Shown here: one piece after another, positions 16,281-28,049 of the stretch
Layout of the letters: every line of letters starts with the position of its first letter
Position numbering within the stretch: the first letter of the stretch is position 1
Assembly: GCF_034087045.1 (NCBI RefSeq)
Contig: NZ_CP139247.1
Location: forward strand, 6,164,001 to 6,228,000
Length of the DNA stretch: 64,000 nt
DNA from: Chitinophaga sancti
GTDB taxonomy: Bacteria > Bacteroidota > Bacteroidia > Chitinophagales > Chitinophagaceae
Reading direction: 5' to 3'
Translations under genes and position numbers: made by a program
Notes under the pieces: model-generated
What the model saw: the letters and a program-made list of their open reading frames with translations, nothing else
What the model was told of the DNA's origin: nothing
The model's database searches: none

Positions 16281-17687
16281 TCATAATTGCCACACTTTAA
16301 GGGTTTTTACTTTTATATTTCCCCCTTTTGCAAATATGGATACTTCATGCTCCTCTTTAGGAGGGTATACCAGAAACGTAATCACCTGTGCACCTCCATT
16401 TACAAATACTTCTACCGAAGATTTATCCTGCAAAACCTGTAATCTCACATTTCCTTTTGGTACAGGCAGTGTTTTCTTTCCGTCTTTCCAGGCTATTACT
16501 AATTGCCCCTGCTGGCAAGTAATTTCTGCCTGGGGCAATTTTACGCCATAAGCAGTAGCGGTACCTTCTCCGAAGGTGACATCTATCCAGTTCGTATTAT
16601 TTTTAAACTGCTCTAATTTAAAAGGCTGGTCACTGACCACAAGGTTCTGTTTTTCCAGGTTACCTGCAGGTAGTTTAATCACCTTCGCAGGTTGCTGGAA
16701 TAACCGCACGCCCTGGGGAGTTGTTTTCAATGCAAGATCTCTTGGAATAGACATCTGCCCTGTCCATGGATACGCCGGCTGGTTGGAAGGCATGAGCCAT
16801 CCTATCATCGTCTTTCTGCCATCAGGCAGGTTATTATATGGAATGGCGGCATAAAATGTAGGACCATAGTCGACAAATTGTTGATGCGCGGCATCATGAT
16901 CATTTTTGAATTCCTTTCCGTCAAAGTCACCGGTGAAATACTGTAAGCCGGTTTCCCCGTCCTGATTGCCGGAGGAAACCATCAGTAACCATTTAGTTTT
17001 TTTAGGATCTCCATCTACATACATCGGAGTCAGAGACGGGCACTCCCATATCTTGCGGGTATCGCCCTGATTCCCAAATTCACTGAGCAATGTCCAATGT
17101 TTCAGGTCAGTAGATGTATAAAACTGCACCATTTTCTCATTGGGTAGTGCCACTGTCATCAACCAGTGTTTTTCCTTTTCCAGCCAGATGACATTCGGGT
17201 CACGGAAATCCTTTTTATGCAGGTCGATTACCGGGTTGCCCGCATACTGCTGGTAGGTCAATCCTCCGTCATTGCTATAGGCGATGAACTGGGATTCCTT
17301 TTGCTGGGTAGGCTGGTCGGCGGTGTAAATAGCCACGATGGCGTTTTTGCCAAAACCGCTGGTATTGGCTTTGTCCAGCACAGCCGAACCTGAGAAGATC
17401 AAGGTGGTGGTATCAGGTTTTACCATCTCCGGAATGGCTACCGGCAGGTGGTTCCAGTGCAGGAGGTCTTTGCTTACGGCATGCCCCCAGCTCATATGTC
17501 CCCATTTGGTGTCATATGGATTGTACTGGTAATAAAGATGATATTGACCGTTAATATATATCAGGCCGTTAGGATCATTGATCCAGTTTTTGGCAGCCGT
17601 AAAGTGATAGACAGGACGCTGGGTAGTATCTACCTGAGCCTGGGTGGCAATGGGCAACAGCCAGCATAATAAATGGTATAATTTCAT
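16281..17687 (-). CDS. GH32 fructan hydrolase (levanase/inulinase type)
   Basis: A 468-residue exported enzyme that hydrolyses beta-fructosidic bonds in levan, inulin or sucrose. A signal peptide, MKLYHLLCWLLPIATQAQ, is followed by the five-bladed propeller: nucleophile in WINDPNGLIY, FSGSAVLD, transition-state Asp in FRDPNVIW, and acid/base Glu in IWECPSL. The C-terminal beta-sandwich ends at KVKTLKVWQL. All three acidic residues are present and length is normal. A LacI-type operator lies immediately upstream, fitting induction by fructose-containing sugars. No transporter or regulator for fructans is in this window. Confidence 0.94.
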   Translation of the reverse strand: MKLYHLLCWLLPIATQAQVDTTQRPVYHFTAAKNWINDPNGLIYINGQYHLYYQYNPYDTKWGHMSWGHAVSKDLLHWNHLPVAIPEMVKPDTTTLIFSGSAVLDKANTSGFGKNAIVAIYTADQPTQQKESQFIAYSNDGGLTYQQYAGNPVIDLHKKDFRDPNVIWLEKEKHWLMTVALPNEKMVQFYTSTDLKHWTLLSEFGNQGDTRKIWECPSLTPMYVDGDPKKTKWLLMVSSGNQDGETGLQYFTGDFDGKEFKNDHDAAHQQFVDYGPTFYAAIPYNNLPDGRKTMIGWLMPSNQPAYPWTGQMSIPRDLALKTTPQGVRLFQQPAKVIKLPAGNLEKQNLVVSDQPFKLEQFKNNTNWIDVTFGEGTATAYGVKLPQAEITCQQGQLVIAWKDGKKTLPVPKGNVRLQVLQDKSSVEVFVNGGAQVITFLVYPPKEEHEVSIFAKGGNIKVKTLKVWQL

Positions 17688-17699
17688 AACGGGCTACAG

Positions 17700-17732
17700 T
17701 TTAAACGATTGTTAAGTTAAACATTGTTTAAC
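17700..17732 (-). promoter_or_regulatory. LacI-type operator upstream of the GH32 gene
   Basis: GTTAAACATTGTTTAAC (17716-17732) is a palindrome with 8-bp arms. The adjacent TTTAAACGATTGTTAA (17700-17715) is a second, imperfect copy. Both have the AAACxxTTGTTT core typical of LacI-family operators, and they end 13 bp before the GH32 start codon. Confidence 0.6.
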
Positions 17733-17912
17733 TTTTTTACATGAAAAAATTGTTGAGACAGGCTAAAAATAATGTAAATTTATATAGAAGATTCCACTGA
17801 TTGTTTACAGCTGTTTTAACGATTGAAATCATATTCCTCCGCAAGCTTTTTGCTTAAATTTATTACAACGTATAAGGCTGAAGCCTTCATTGAATGATCA
17901 AAATTTTGTATT

Positions 17913-18761
17913 ATGAAAACGATGCTTATTCCCGTTGATTTCACGGCTACAACTGAAAATACGATTCGTTTTGCAAGTGAGTGGGCACACCGGTTTGGGT
18001 ACGATCGGATTATTTTGTTAAAGACCTTTTATGATACAGTTTTTGACAATATTGCAGTATCTGCGGAGTATGCGCCAGTAAGCCAGGATTTCAGGTGGCA
18101 GGAACGGAAAGAGAGTACGGAGAAACTGGATCATATGGCGGATGAGCTCAGTGCCAGGATGGAAGACGATATGGCGGTATTGACGGCGGTGAGTGAGGTG
18201 CCTTTGTTACGGGCTATTAATGAAACGATCAGAGCGGAAAGTGTGGATATGGTGCTGTTGGGTAGTGATAGTTGCCAGTCAACTAGTAATAGTTTTATAG
18301 CGGGGAATATAATCAGTATAGCAAAGATTTCTCCTGTTCGGGTATTGGTGGTGCCTTCTCATTATAGTTTCCGTCCTATCAATGATGTATTGCTGCCTTG
18401 TGATTACAGGATGATGGGAAACCTGGCGAAGCTGAATGACCCGAAGGATTCTGCGATGGCGAAGGAAATATACTTACATGTGCTGAATGTAGATGCAAAA
18501 GAGCGTTATATAAACCCGGATGAGAATTTTAAGGACCTGGAGGCGCATTTGCATAGTTATCTGCAGAATTTTAAGCATGATATTAATTATAGTAATGAGA
18601 AGAATATTATTGATGGGATTATAAAGTATACGAATGTGAATGATTTTCAGTTGATCATTTCATTGCCGGGGAAACATAGTTTCTTATATTATTTGACGAA
18701 TAAGAGTATTAGTGAGGCGATATGCAGGAATGCGAAGGTGCCGGTGCTGATATTGAAATGA
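17913..18761 (+). CDS. Tandem universal stress protein (two Usp domains)
   Basis: A 282-residue cytosolic protein. The N-terminal Usp domain starts MKTMLIPVDFTATTENTIRF and contains the nucleotide-binding pattern VLLGSD...GNIISIAKISPVRVLVVP, consistent with ATP binding. The second domain (from about residue 150) lacks the full glycine signature and ends in ICRNAKVPVLILK. Such fused Usp proteins respond to stress or growth arrest in Bacteroidota, but the specific role is unknown. It diverges from the GH32 gene over 225 bp and is closed by a terminator shared with the convergent PorP gene. Confidence 0.88.
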   Translation: MKTMLIPVDFTATTENTIRFASEWAHRFGYDRIILLKTFYDTVFDNIAVSAEYAPVSQDFRWQERKESTEKLDHMADELSARMEDDMAVLTAVSEVPLLRAINETIRAESVDMVLLGSDSCQSTSNSFIAGNIISIAKISPVRVLVVPSHYSFRPINDVLLPCDYRMMGNLAKLNDPKDSAMAKEIYLHVLNVDAKERYINPDENFKDLEAHLHSYLQNFKHDINYSNEKNIIDGIIKYTNVNDFQLIISLPGKHSFLYYLTNKSISEAICRNAKVPVLILK

Positions 18762-18830
18762 GCGTATTGAATTTGCTGATATTAAAAATACAAATTTTGC
18801 AGTAAACCATTACTGAAATAAGCCAAAAAT

Positions 18831-18868
18831 AAAAAGGTGTACCGAATAAATCGATACACCTTTTTTTT
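18831..18868 (+). terminator. Bidirectional terminator between Usp and PorP/SprF genes
   Basis: A 15-bp stem with one C-A mismatch (AAAAAGGTGTACCGA / TCGATACACCTTTTT) and an ATAAA loop lies between convergent genes, with T runs in both directions. Confidence 0.88.
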
Positions 18869-18884
18869 GTAGCTATTTCTAATT

Positions 18885-19853
18885 CTAAAACACCCTTGGA
18901 TTAGCCATTCTCGCTTTGAAACCGGGGAAAGTATACCCTACTGATACTTCATGTGTACCACTGCTATACCCATTCAATGGGCCGGTAGTAATATCATAGG
19001 CATACCCTACCCTCATATTCGGCACCGGGAAAAGCTCGATGGCGGCTACTACAGAGTTGCTGTAGGTCAGCGCGCTTTGTAAATAACCTTTATCATACAG
19101 GTTCACCCTGGTACGATAAGAGCCTCCCAGCCAGAGAATGTCCTTGTAGAGGATAAATGTATTTAAGTCCAGACTGGTCGGACCACCTAAATCATCTTTC
19201 AGAAGAAAAGACGGCTTTAACTGGAAGTCTTCATTCAGTGGCAACAAACCACCTGCGGTGAGGTAGTAGTGCATTTTTGATTGTGGTACCAGTTTATACT
19301 TACCGCTTTTCAGGTAGTTAATGATCATATTATCAACCGAGAAACCAGCAAAGAAGCGGTCGTTGGAGAAGTAGACCCCTGCCCTTGCATCTGGCGACAC
19401 CGTGCGCTGAACACCTGCCGGCATATTGGTTTCAGGATCATTGGTGACGAGTTCCGAAGTATTGATGCTCTTTTGCAAAATTCCGAAACTTACACCGAAA
19501 GCCAGCCTTGAGCTTCCGTCGGGATTCAGACGGATACGGTAGGCATAGCTACCGTATCCTCCCAGGGTGCTCTGTGCACCCAGTTTGTCGCTGGTGACCT
19601 GGAAGGCCAGACCAACGTTATCACTTGCTACAGCAGCATCTACAGCTATTGAGAATGTACGGGGAGCACCGCGGATACCGGTCCACTGACTGCGATAAAA
19701 GCTATGCGCGTTCAGTTGCTCCTTGTAGCCGGCATATGCGGGATTGATATAGATCCCGTTAAACATATACTGGCTGTACTGTGCATCCTGCTGGGCTTTC
19801 AGTGTCAATGACCCTGCGAATAATAAGCCTGCAATTAAAAATATCTTTTTCAT
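18885..19853 (-). CDS. PorP/SprF-family type IX secretion outer-membrane protein
   Basis: A 322-residue predicted outer-membrane beta-barrel with a signal peptide (MKKIFLIAGLLFAGSLTLKA). The conserved start of the mature part, AQYSQYMFNGIYINPAYAG, together with FYRSQWTGIRGAPRTFSIAV and the C-terminal HEVSVGYTFPGFK, defines the PorP/SprF family. SprF-like proteins are encoded next to, and are needed for secretion of, giant adhesins with type B C-terminal domains. Here the gene lies 20 bp downstream of exactly such an adhesin gene, so the two should form one operon and a dedicated secretion pair. Confidence 0.95.
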   Translation of the reverse strand: MKKIFLIAGLLFAGSLTLKAQQDAQYSQYMFNGIYINPAYAGYKEQLNAHSFYRSQWTGIRGAPRTFSIAVDAAVASDNVGLAFQVTSDKLGAQSTLGGYGSYAYRIRLNPDGSSRLAFGVSFGILQKSINTSELVTNDPETNMPAGVQRTVSPDARAGVYFSNDRFFAGFSVDNMIINYLKSGKYKLVPQSKMHYYLTAGGLLPLNEDFQLKPSFLLKDDLGGPTSLDLNTFILYKDILWLGGSYRTRVNLYDKGYLQSALTYSNSVVAAIELFPVPNMRVGYAYDITTGPLNGYSSGTHEVSVGYTFPGFKARMANPRVF

Positions 19854-19873
19854 GGTTTTCAGCGCTAATCACA

Positions 19874-22800
19874 TTAATTGTTAAAGTTCCTTACCAGTGT
19901 AGTGTATCCTTTGATCACTTCCCATCCTGAACTAGCTGTGCGTTTGATTCGCAGCAGGTAGAAATAAGTCCCTTCGTTCAAGCCATCTCCTTTCCATGTA
20001 TTCTGGTAGTTCTTTTGTCTGAAGACTTCATTACCCCAACGGTTTACGATGATCAGTTCAGTTTCAGCGTACTGGCTGAGGCCCCTGATTTCGAATACAT
20101 CGTTCTGCCCATCGCCGTTCGGTGTGAACAGGGTTGGTACGGTGATCTCTGCGAATGAGGTAGAGATCCTGACAGTAGCGGTGTTGGTAGTTTTACCATC
20201 AGCGGTTGTCACTGTATAAGTGAAGGAGTCTTCACCGGTGTAACCTGTAGCAGGTGTGTAGGTGATGATACCGTTGCTGTTTACGACTACTGAACCGTGG
20301 GTAGGTTGATCTATGATAGTTACAGTACCCGGATCGAAGGTCGAAGTACCTGCGCTGTCGTTGGCGAGGACGTCGATGTCGAGTGGTGTGTTGGCGACTA
20401 CTGTTACGCTGTCGTTAACGGCAATCGGGTTGTTGGAGGTGTCAGGTGTTACGGTAACGGTGACTGTCACCTCGGTAGTACCGCCTTTGCCATCGTCTAC
20501 GATAACGGTGAAGGTGTCATCGCCGGTGTAGCCTGGTGTTGGTGTGTAAGTGTATGTACCGTCAGGATTTACTACTACAGAGCCGTGGGTTGGATCGTCG
20601 CCTTTGGTGAAGGTGAGTGGATCGCCGTCTGGATCGGTAGCGGTGATGGTGCCAGTGGCTGGGTTGTCCTGCTCAGTGGTGATGGTTTGGTCACCGGTTA
20701 TTACTGGATCGTGATTGACTGGATTTACAGTAACTGTCACGGTGATTTCGGTAGTACCACCTTTGCCATCGTCTACGATAACGGTGAAGGTGTCATCGCC
20801 GGTGTAGCCTGGTGTTGGTGTATAAGTATATGTACCGTCAGTATTTACTACTACGGAGCCGTGGGTTGGATCGTCACCTTTGGTGAAGGTGAGTGGATCG
20901 CCGTCTGGATCGGTAGCGGTGATGGTGCCAGTAGCTGGTTTGTCTTGCTCAGTGGTGATGGTTTGGCCACCGGTTACTATTGGATCGTGATTGACTGGAT
21001 TTACAGTAACGGTAACAGTGATTTCGGTAGAGCCACTATTGCCATCGCTAACGATAACAGTGAAGGTATCGTTGCCGGTGAACCCGGTAGATGGTGTGTA
21101 AGTGTAGGTACCGTCAGGATTTACAACTACGGAGCCATTTGATGGATCAACACCTTTGCTGTAAGTCAGCGGATCGCCATCTACATCAGTAGTGGTTACA
21201 CTGCTGGTCAGTGGAGTGTCTTCATTTGTTTGTTCAGTGGTGTTTGAGCCAGATGGATCATCGTTTACAGGATTGACAGTGATGTCAATACTGATAGTGC
21301 TAGTGCCACCATTGCCATCGCTTACTGTTACTGTAAAGCTATCAGGACCATTATAATTAGTGGTAGGAGTATAAGTATATGTACCATCATTATTTACCAC
21401 TACTGAACCATGTCCTGGATCAGTAGCCTTGGTATAAGTCAGCACATCGCCATCTACATCAGTACCGGTTACCTGACTGGTCAAAGCAACATCTTCATCC
21501 GTTTCTTCTGTAAAGGTACCTCCTACTGGTGCATTATTTACAGCGTGTACTGTGATATTGACTGTAATTGTAGCAGTTTCTGTTCCATCGCTTACTGTTA
21601 CTGTGAAGCTATCAGGACCATTATAATTAGTGGCAGGAGTGTAAGTATATGTGCCATCACTATTTACTACTACTGAACCATGTGATGGATCGGTTGCCTT
21701 GGTATAAGTCAGCACATCGCCATCTACATCGGTGCCGGTTACCTGACTGGTCAAAGCAACATCTTCATCCGTCTCCTCTGTAAACGTACCTCCAACAGGC
21801 GCATCATTTACAGGATGTACTGTGATGTTGACTGTAATTGTAGCAGTTTCTGTTCCATCACTTACTGTTACTGTGAAGCTATCTGCACCATTATAATTAG
21901 TAGCAGGAATATAAGTATATGTACCATCACTATTTACTACTACTGAACCATGTGATGGATCGGTAGCCTTGGTATAAGTCAGCATATCGCCATCTACATC
22001 GGTGCCGGTTACCTGACTGGTCAAAGCAACATCTTCATCCGTTTCTTCAGTAAAGGTGCCTCCTACTGGTGAGTCATTTACAGCGTGTACTGTGATATTT
22101 ACTGTAATTGTACTTGTCCCACCATTACCATCGCTTACTGTTACTGTGAAGCTATCAGGACCATTATAATTAGTAGCAGGAGTATAAGTATATGTACCAT
22201 CACTATTTACTACTACTGAACCATGTGATGGATCGGTAGCCTTGGTATAAGTCAGCACATCGCCATCTACATCAGTACCGGTTACCTGACTGGTCAAAGC
22301 AACATCTTCATCCGTTTCCTCAGTAAAGGTGCCTCCTACTGGTGCGTCATTTACCGGATGTACTGTGATATTAACTGTGATTGTTGCAGTCGCTGTTCCA
22401 TCACTTACTGTTACTGTGAAGCTATCAGGACCATTATAATTTGTAGCTGGTGTGTAAGTATATGTGCCATCGCTATTCACCACTACTGAACCATGTCCTG
22501 GATCGGTAGCCTTGGTATAAGTCAGCACATCGCCATCTACATCGGTGCCGGTTACCTGACTGGTCAAAGCAACATCTTCATCCGTCTCCTCTGTAAACGT
22601 ACCTCCTACAGGCGCATCATTTACAGCGTGTACTGTGATATTTACCGTAATTGTACCTGTCCCACCATTACCATCACTTACCGTTACTGTGAAGCTATCA
22701 GGACCATTATAATTTGTAGCTGGTGTGTAAGTATATGTACCATCACTATTTACCACTACTGAACCATGTCCTGGATCGGTAGCCTTGGTATAAGTCAGCA

Positions 22801-25800
22801 CATCGCCATCTACATCGGTGCCGGTTACCTGACTGGTCAAAGCAACATCTTCATCCGTCTCCTCTGTAAACGGACCTCCAACAGGCGCATCATTTACAGG
22901 ATGTACTGTGATGTTGACTGTAATTGTAGCAGTTTCTGTTCCATCACTTACTGTTACTGTGAAGCTATCCGTACCATTATAATTAGTAGCAGGAGTGTAA
23001 GTATATGTACCGTCACTATTAACTACTACTGAACCATGTGATGGATCGGTAGCCTTAGTATAAGTCAGTACATCGCCATCTACATCAGTACCGGTTACCT
23101 GACTGGTCAAAGCTACATCTTCATCCGTCTCTTCAGTAAACGTACCACCTACTGGTGCGTCATTTACCGGATGTACTGTGATATTAACTGTGATTGTTGC
23201 AGTCGCTGTTCCATCACTTACTGTTACTGTGAAGCTATCAGGACCATTATAATTTGTAGCTGGTGTGTAAGTATATGTACCATCACTATTTACCACTACT
23301 GAACCATGTCCTGGATCGGTAGCCTTAGTATAAGTCAGTACATCGCCATCTACATCAGTACCGGTTACCTGACTGGTCAAAGCAACATCTTCATCCGTCT
23401 CTTCAGTAAACGTACCTCCAACAGGCGCATCATTTACAGGATGTACTGTAATGTTGACTGTAATTGTACCTGTCCCACCATTACCATCACTTAAAGCAAT
23501 TGTGAAACTATCCGGGCCATTATAATTAGTAGCCGGTGTATAAGTATAAGTACCATCGCTATTCACTACAACCGTGCCATGTGCAGGATCAGTTCCTTTT
23601 GAATATATCACCGCATCACCATCCACATCCGTAGCAGTTACCTGACCATTCAATGCCACATCCTCATTCGTCTCTTCATTCGTATCCGGACCAGATGGAT
23701 TATCATTCACCGGATTAATAGTGATATTTACCGTAATCGTCGCAGTGCCACCATTACCATCACTTACCAGGACCGTGAAACCATCTGTTCCATTATAATT
23801 AGCAGTCGGAACATATGTATAAGTACCGTCTGTATTCACCGTCACCGTACCATGCGCAGGATCAGTGCCTTTGGTATATGTCAGGCCATCACCATCTGCA
23901 TCTGTCGTACTTACACTGCTGTCCAACGTAACATCTTCATTAATCGTATTATTTACAGTTGCATCTACAGGATTATGATTCACCTTCTTCACAGTAATAT
24001 TTACTGTAATGGTTGAACTACCTCCATGACCATCACTCACCGTCACTGTAAACGCATCTGTACCGATATAACCTGTAGTCGGTATATATTGATATGTACC
24101 ATCACTATTCACCGTCACCGTACCATGAGAAGGATTAGTCAATAAAGTAAATGTAACCGCATCCCCATCCAGATCTGTAGCCGTTACGTTACTATCCAGC
24201 TCAGTATCCTGATTTGTTTCTTCATTCGTATCAGGTCCCGTCGGCGCATCATTCACAGCTGTAATACCCAGGGAAATCGTACCCGTAGCCGTCATCGTAC
24301 CACCACTTCCGGTATTCCCATTATCAGAAATAGTCACCGTAATTACCTCTGAAGCCGGAGGCGTATGTGAAGCAGAATAGGTCAGGTTACCACCCGAGAT
24401 ATAACTAGTGATGGCAGACAATGTACCTGACAATGTAATACTTCCACCAGTTCCCGTCACCGTCACACCCGCTACTGTAGCAGTATTGAACCAACCAGTC
24501 GGCACAGTAAAGGTCGCTGTTACTGTACCCGTACCCGCATCCACATCTGCAAAAGATACATCTTTCAATGAAGCAGGCGTATCTTCTGTCACCGCCAGGC
24601 CCGTAGGCAGGGAAATAGTCGGTGCATCATTGACAGGTGTAATATTAATCGTCATAGTCGCTGCTGTGGTTGCATAAGATGTACCATCAGAACCATTCCA
24701 CTGGAATGATGTCGTACCATTCCAATTTGCTGTCGGCGTAAATACAATCTTAGACAGATCAGCCGCTGCTATTTCCTGTCCTGCAGTAATAATGACACCG
24801 TTCAGTTTGAAGCTGCCATTCTGTGGCAAGCTTACTATCTTGATCTTTGACAATGCCGTTCCGTCAGGATCTGTATATACACTGGTAAAGTTCGCTGCTG
24901 TAAAAGTTAATGGATTATCTTCTGCCGCTGATACACTATTATCCGATACAGCCGGCAGGTTGTTCACCACCGCCGATACCGTGAATGTATATGTAGCACG
25001 ATCCGTATTACTATCATTATTCGTGATCGTAATTACGGCTGTGTAAGTACCAATCGCATGTGATGCAGGATTGAAGGTCACGGTAAAACCAAGACCCGAA
25101 CCACTTGTGATCGATGTACCAGTAGGCTGTGAAGTCACACTAAAACCAGCATCTCCACTGATTGCCACAATCGGAGAACCCGTCAGTGTGATCGTACCTG
25201 TACCTATGTTCTGTACAATAAAGGTATTACTCACAGACCCATCTGTTGGCGTCAACACGCCGTAGTAAGTACCATCGGTTGCGGAAGTCGTCGTCTTGTT
25301 GTCTGCAATGGAAGAACCATTACCTGTTACATTGACTCTTGGAGATGTTAAGATATAGATACTAGTGGTTGACGAAGGCCCCGTTTCTTTACCATCATTC
25401 AATGCGATCGTGATGGTACGGGTCGTAGTCGTTGGCGAAGCCTTTGTATTCATGTACTGAATCAGCTTCAACGCCTCTGCATAATCAGCAGCAGATGCCA
25501 CACCAGATAAGGTTATCGTTGTTGTATTTGCACCGGAAATGGTAATGCCTGAAGGCAGTGTTCCATTCAGTATCAGGTATTCTGATGTACCATCCAGGTT
25601 ATTCGTCAATGTGATCGTCGCGCTGGAAATATTATCACCATCCGGATCTGTCACCGTTACATCATTGTCAGTCACATTGGCACCAGTCGTACTACCCGCG
25701 GCAAAGTAATTGATATAATTCTTTGTGGTGGCGCCAGAACTGCTATCTGCATCCAGGTTTACCACCGGACAGTTATTCACCGCAATCTGAGCAGTGATCA

Positions 25801-27712
25801 GGTTATTGTCGTAATAACATTCTTTATAAGTACTGTTCTGATTCGCCAGGCTCGATAATGTGAAAGGTGTACCTACTGCATGCCCTACTCCACCACTTAC
25901 AAATGAACCATTATCATTCAGTATCATCGTCAGCGGAATATTCACATTGCTGAAACTGCTGAGGTCCAGGTCAAAATCAAAGGTACGGCACACACCCTGT
26001 GGTATATCCTGGCTGAATGTACCTGTATATATTAATATCGCTGATGGATCTGTAGTCGGATCACCAGAGTAAAAGGATACCGGCATGCCACCATTGCTAT
26101 TACCAGCACCGGGGTTACATACGTTCACAGATGCCTTAACAATATTACAGGAACTACCTTTCGAGAATGTAATGCCCGTAGTACTAAACGCCACATCCGG
26201 ACGTGAACCATAATAATCACACGAAAGGAGGAACTGGTAACTAGGGTTAGCCAGACCTGTTTTATTGATGACTGTCAGTTTACTCTTGTCAGAAGACAGG
26301 AAGAAACTAATATCATATACTCCACCGGAGGAGTTCTCGAACCCAACTGTTCCCGAAGCACTACGTGTACTGGTACTATCCAGCGGTACATTTTTAAAAG
26401 CATAGTTGTCATCCCTTCTGATTGTACCACTCAGACCTACCTGCTGGTAGAAGTAACCGGTCACGGTTCCTGCTGTCAGGTCTATATAGCCGTAGGCCGC
26501 CAGTGAGTTTTCATTGCTCTCCCTGTCGGTGTTTACTGCATTACCCGATTCATTAAAATATATAAAGTTAGTACCTGAAGGAATGGTGAATGTACGCTTC
26601 GCGCCCCAGGCATAACTACCATCCAGAATGGCGGAAATGTCAGAATCGATAAACTCTGTACTCATCCCCAATCCCACACGGGAGTAAAATTCTATTACAT
26701 ACGCATCATCAAAGTCTCTTGCATAGTTCGCATCTCTTTTTATAATCAGGTTCCCCCCGGATACATAAATCGTAGGATCATATACGCCCACACCACCTGC
26801 CAATACTCTCTTACTCGAATAATCACCTGCAATGACGCCGGATGATAGCATGCTGGCGGTAGCGGTAGCCGACTTATTATTGATTACATAAGTAGATCTT
26901 CTGTCTACCGAACCTCCATTTGCCAATGTCACAAAACCATCCAATGTACCGGCTGTAAGGTCAATACCAAAACGCATATTAGCATACCCTTCTTCTGTAC
27001 CGGATGCTGAATTCAGGTCGCTATAACTGGAGTTTGTACCCTTGGCCGAAATCATAACAATTTCAGCCCCGGAAGGAATGGGAATACTCAGATCGGTATT
27101 CGTTGTCGATGTTCCGTGCAGCAATGCCCTGATCTGTGGTTCCAGCGGACTAAGCGAGTTGTTGTAAGGCGACAGGTATTCTACATAATAAGAGGAGTGA
27201 GTAGCTGTTGCATTTTCTGTAATAGTCAGGGTAGATCCTGAGATAGAAAACTTCACATTGTTCAGGTAAGGCGTCGCATCCCCGATTTTACTGGTCTGCT
27301 TAATGGTATCGCCCAGGGCCACATTCTTCCATCCATATACGTTGGTACCAGAACCATCGGTATTGGTATTCTTCGCATAGTTTACATAACCGGAAGATGT
27401 AGCATTTCCCACATCAATGATTGCATTAATGGTGATGAAGTCCTCATCTCCCTGGTCATAATCGGAGGCCCCGGTGGTTATACCTGTTTCGGAAGAAACA
27501 TACACCGCGATGGATTTAGTCCCGGTCGGAATGGTAAAGGTGGGGGCTGCGCCTCCGGGAGCTCTGTATTTGGCTTCTATGCCTAATACGTCGGCTCTTT
27601 TACCGCCGCTTGGACTACATGGACTGTAAGGTAACTGGGCCTTTGCCAGAAACGGGAACGCTATTAAGCAGATGCAAATGCTTAACGCTACTTTAATGAA
27701 ATTTTCTTTCAT
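19874..27712 (-). CDS. Giant repeat adhesin with T9SS type B C-terminal domain
   Basis: A 2612-residue cell-surface protein. Signal peptide residues 1-25 end AFPFLAKA. Residues 25-560 contain three related blocks of about 160 residues with the pattern 'IDLTAG...GY'. A choice-of-anchor-D-like domain occupies about 790-920, then cadherin/Ig-like domains. From about 1160 to 2430 come 14 bacterial cadherin-like repeats with the Asp-rich Ca2+-binding core [12 protein letters not shown] and the [14 protein letters not shown] strand. Units 4-11 (about residues 1427-2149) are nearly identical. A last Ig-like domain leads to the type B sorting domain [20 protein letters not shown]...[15 protein letters not shown] (2525-2612). 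It should be exported by the type IX system with the adjacent PorP/SprF protein and act in adhesion or gliding. Confidence 0.95.
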   Translation of the reverse strand: MKENFIKVALSICICLIAFPFLAKAQLPYSPCSPSGGKRADVLGIEAKYRAPGGAAPTFTIPTGTKSIAVYVSSETGITTGASDYDQGDEDFITINAIIDVGNATSSGYVNYAKNTNTDGSGTNVYGWKNVALGDTIKQTSKIGDATPYLNNVKFSISGSTLTITENATATHSSYYVEYLSPYNNSLSPLEPQIRALLHGTSTTNTDLSIPIPSGAEIVMISAKGTNSSYSDLNSASGTEEGYANMRFGIDLTAGTLDGFVTLANGGSVDRRSTYVINNKSATATASMLSSGVIAGDYSSKRVLAGGVGVYDPTIYVSGGNLIIKRDANYARDFDDAYVIEFYSRVGLGMSTEFIDSDISAILDGSYAWGAKRTFTIPSGTNFIYFNESGNAVNTDRESNENSLAAYGYIDLTAGTVTGYFYQQVGLSGTIRRDDNYAFKNVPLDSTSTRSASGTVGFENSSGGVYDISFFLSSDKSKLTVINKTGLANPSYQFLLSCDYYGSRPDVAFSTTGITFSKGSSCNIVKASVNVCNPGAGNSNGGMPVSFYSGDPTTDPSAILIYTGTFSQDIPQGVCRTFDFDLDLSSFSNVNIPLTMILNDNGSFVSGGVGHAVGTPFTLSSLANQNSTYKECYYDNNLITAQIAVNNCPVVNLDADSSSGATTKNYINYFAAGSTTGANVTDNDVTVTDPDGDNISSATITLTNNLDGTSEYLILNGTLPSGITISGANTTTITLSGVASAADYAEALKLIQYMNTKASPTTTTRTITIALNDGKETGPSSTTSIYILTSPRVNVTGNGSSIADNKTTTSATDGTYYGVLTPTDGSVSNTFIVQNIGTGTITLTGSPIVAISGDAGFSVTSQPTGTSITSGSGLGFTVTFNPASHAIGTYTAVITITNNDSNTDRATYTFTVSAVVNNLPAVSDNSVSAAEDNPLTFTAANFTSVYTDPDGTALSKIKIVSLPQNGSFKLNGVIITAGQEIAAADLSKIVFTPTANWNGTTSFQWNGSDGTSYATTAATMTINITPVNDAPTISLPTGLAVTEDTPASLKDVSFADVDAGTGTVTATFTVPTGWFNTATVAGVTVTGTGGSITLSGTLSAITSYISGGNLTYSASHTPPASEVITVTISDNGNTGSGGTMTATGTISLGITAVNDAPTGPDTNEETNQDTELDSNVTATDLDGDAVTFTLLTNPSHGTVTVNSDGTYQYIPTTGYIGTDAFTVTVSDGHGGSSTITVNITVKKVNHNPVDATVNNTINEDVTLDSSVSTTDADGDGLTYTKGTDPAHGTVTVNTDGTYTYVPTANYNGTDGFTVLVSDGNGGTATITVNITINPVNDNPSGPDTNEETNEDVALNGQVTATDVDGDAVIYSKGTDPAHGTVVVNSDGTYTYTPATNYNGPDSFTIALSDGNGGTGTITVNITVHPVNDAPVGGTFTEETDEDVALTSQVTGTDVDGDVLTYTKATDPGHGSVVVNSDGTYTYTPATNYNGPDSFTVTVSDGTATATITVNITVHPVNDAPVGGTFTEETDEDVALTSQVTGTDVDGDVLTYTKATDPSHGSVVVNSDGTYTYTPATNYNGTDSFTVTVSDGTETATITVNITVHPVNDAPVGGPFTEETDEDVALTSQVTGTDVDGDVLTYTKATDPGHGSVVVNSDGTYTYTPATNYNGPDSFTVTVSDGNGGTGTITVNITVHAVNDAPVGGTFTEETDEDVALTSQVTGTDVDGDVLTYTKATDPGHGSVVVNSDGTYTYTPATNYNGPDSFTVTVSDGTATATITVNITVHPVNDAPVGGTFTEETDEDVALTSQVTGTDVDGDVLTYTKATDPSHGSVVVNSDGTYTYTPATNYNGPDSFTVTVSDGNGGTSTITVNITVHAVNDSPVGGTFTEETDEDVALTSQVTGTDVDGDMLTYTKATDPSHGSVVVNSDGTYTYIPATNYNGADSFTVTVSDGTETATITVNITVHPVNDAPVGGTFTEETDEDVALTSQVTGTDVDGDVLTYTKATDPSHGSVVVNSDGTYTYTPATNYNGPDSFTVTVSDGTETATITVNITVHAVNNAPVGGTFTEETDEDVALTSQVTGTDVDGDVLTYTKATDPGHGSVVVNNDGTYTYTPTTNYNGPDSFTVTVSDGNGGTSTISIDITVNPVNDDPSGSNTTEQTNEDTPLTSSVTTTDVDGDPLTYSKGVDPSNGSVVVNPDGTYTYTPSTGFTGNDTFTVIVSDGNSGSTEITVTVTVNPVNHDPIVTGGQTITTEQDKPATGTITATDPDGDPLTFTKGDDPTHGSVVVNTDGTYTYTPTPGYTGDDTFTVIVDDGKGGTTEITVTVTVNPVNHDPVITGDQTITTEQDNPATGTITATDPDGDPLTFTKGDDPTHGSVVVNPDGTYTYTPTPGYTGDDTFTVIVDDGKGGTTEVTVTVTVTPDTSNNPIAVNDSVTVVANTPLDIDVLANDSAGTSTFDPGTVTIIDQPTHGSVVVNSNGIITYTPATGYTGEDSFTYTVTTADGKTTNTATVRISTSFAEITVPTLFTPNGDGQNDVFEIRGLSQYAETELIIVNRWGNEVFRQKNYQNTWKGDGLNEGTYFYLLRIKRTASSGWEVIKGYTTLVRNFNN
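21265..23430 (-). repeat. Eight nearly identical ~270-bp tandem repeats inside the adhesin gene
   Basis: The landmark GTCAGCACATCGCCATC recurs with few changes near 21440, 21710, 21980, 22250, 22522, 22792, 23061 and 23331, a period of about 270-273 bp (90-91 codons). Variation concentrates at a few sites (PGHG or [20 protein letters not shown] or DGNGGTxTI), the pattern expected from recombination among copies. Flanking repeats are clearly more diverged. Confidence 0.9.
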
Positions 27713-28049
27713 AGGTATGCGAAAAAGTGCGCGGACGTGAAGCCAGTGATTTCATAGATTTCAGGTGAGTGTTGTACCATGGAAGTGGTCAAGACATACC
27801 TTGGCCCAAAGAAAATACAGGTGACGAATCAGACCTCACGAACAATGCGAATTTTTACTGAACAATGCGTTTGGGATAAATGCAACCCATAATTTTCGTA
27901 CGGATTACGGGCTTACATTTATCTAAGGGGCAAATATATAAATATTTGTCGTATATATTTAAAAAATAATTTCAGATAATGTTTGATTTATAGCGAGTAA
28001 GGGGATTTACCGCCACAGGAAAAAGATCTGCCTGTAAAAGCTCTTAGAA
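27713..28049. other. Intergenic region upstream of the adhesin operon
   Basis: This 337-bp spacer contains no gene. On the minus strand a -7 box TATATTTG (27938 down to 27931) would give an untranslated leader of about 210 nt for the adhesin mRNA; no good -33 box is visible. GAACAATGCG occurs twice (27840-27849 and 27860-27869), 20 bp apart, and would lie in that leader. The rest is AT-rich. Confidence 0.5.

Noticed and set aside
20297..21142. 281-codon plus-strand frame and several 60-90-codon plus-strand frames (21410-25046) inside the adhesin gene
   Set aside because: They are antisense shadows of the highly repetitive adhesin coding sequence and repeat with its period; their composition (Cys/Trp/Tyr-rich) is not protein-like.
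21265..23430. CRISPR array
   Set aside because: The regular repeats are about 270 bp, coding and without spacers; the arrays at 7449-7748, 42277-42513 and 44779-44970 also lack unique spacers.
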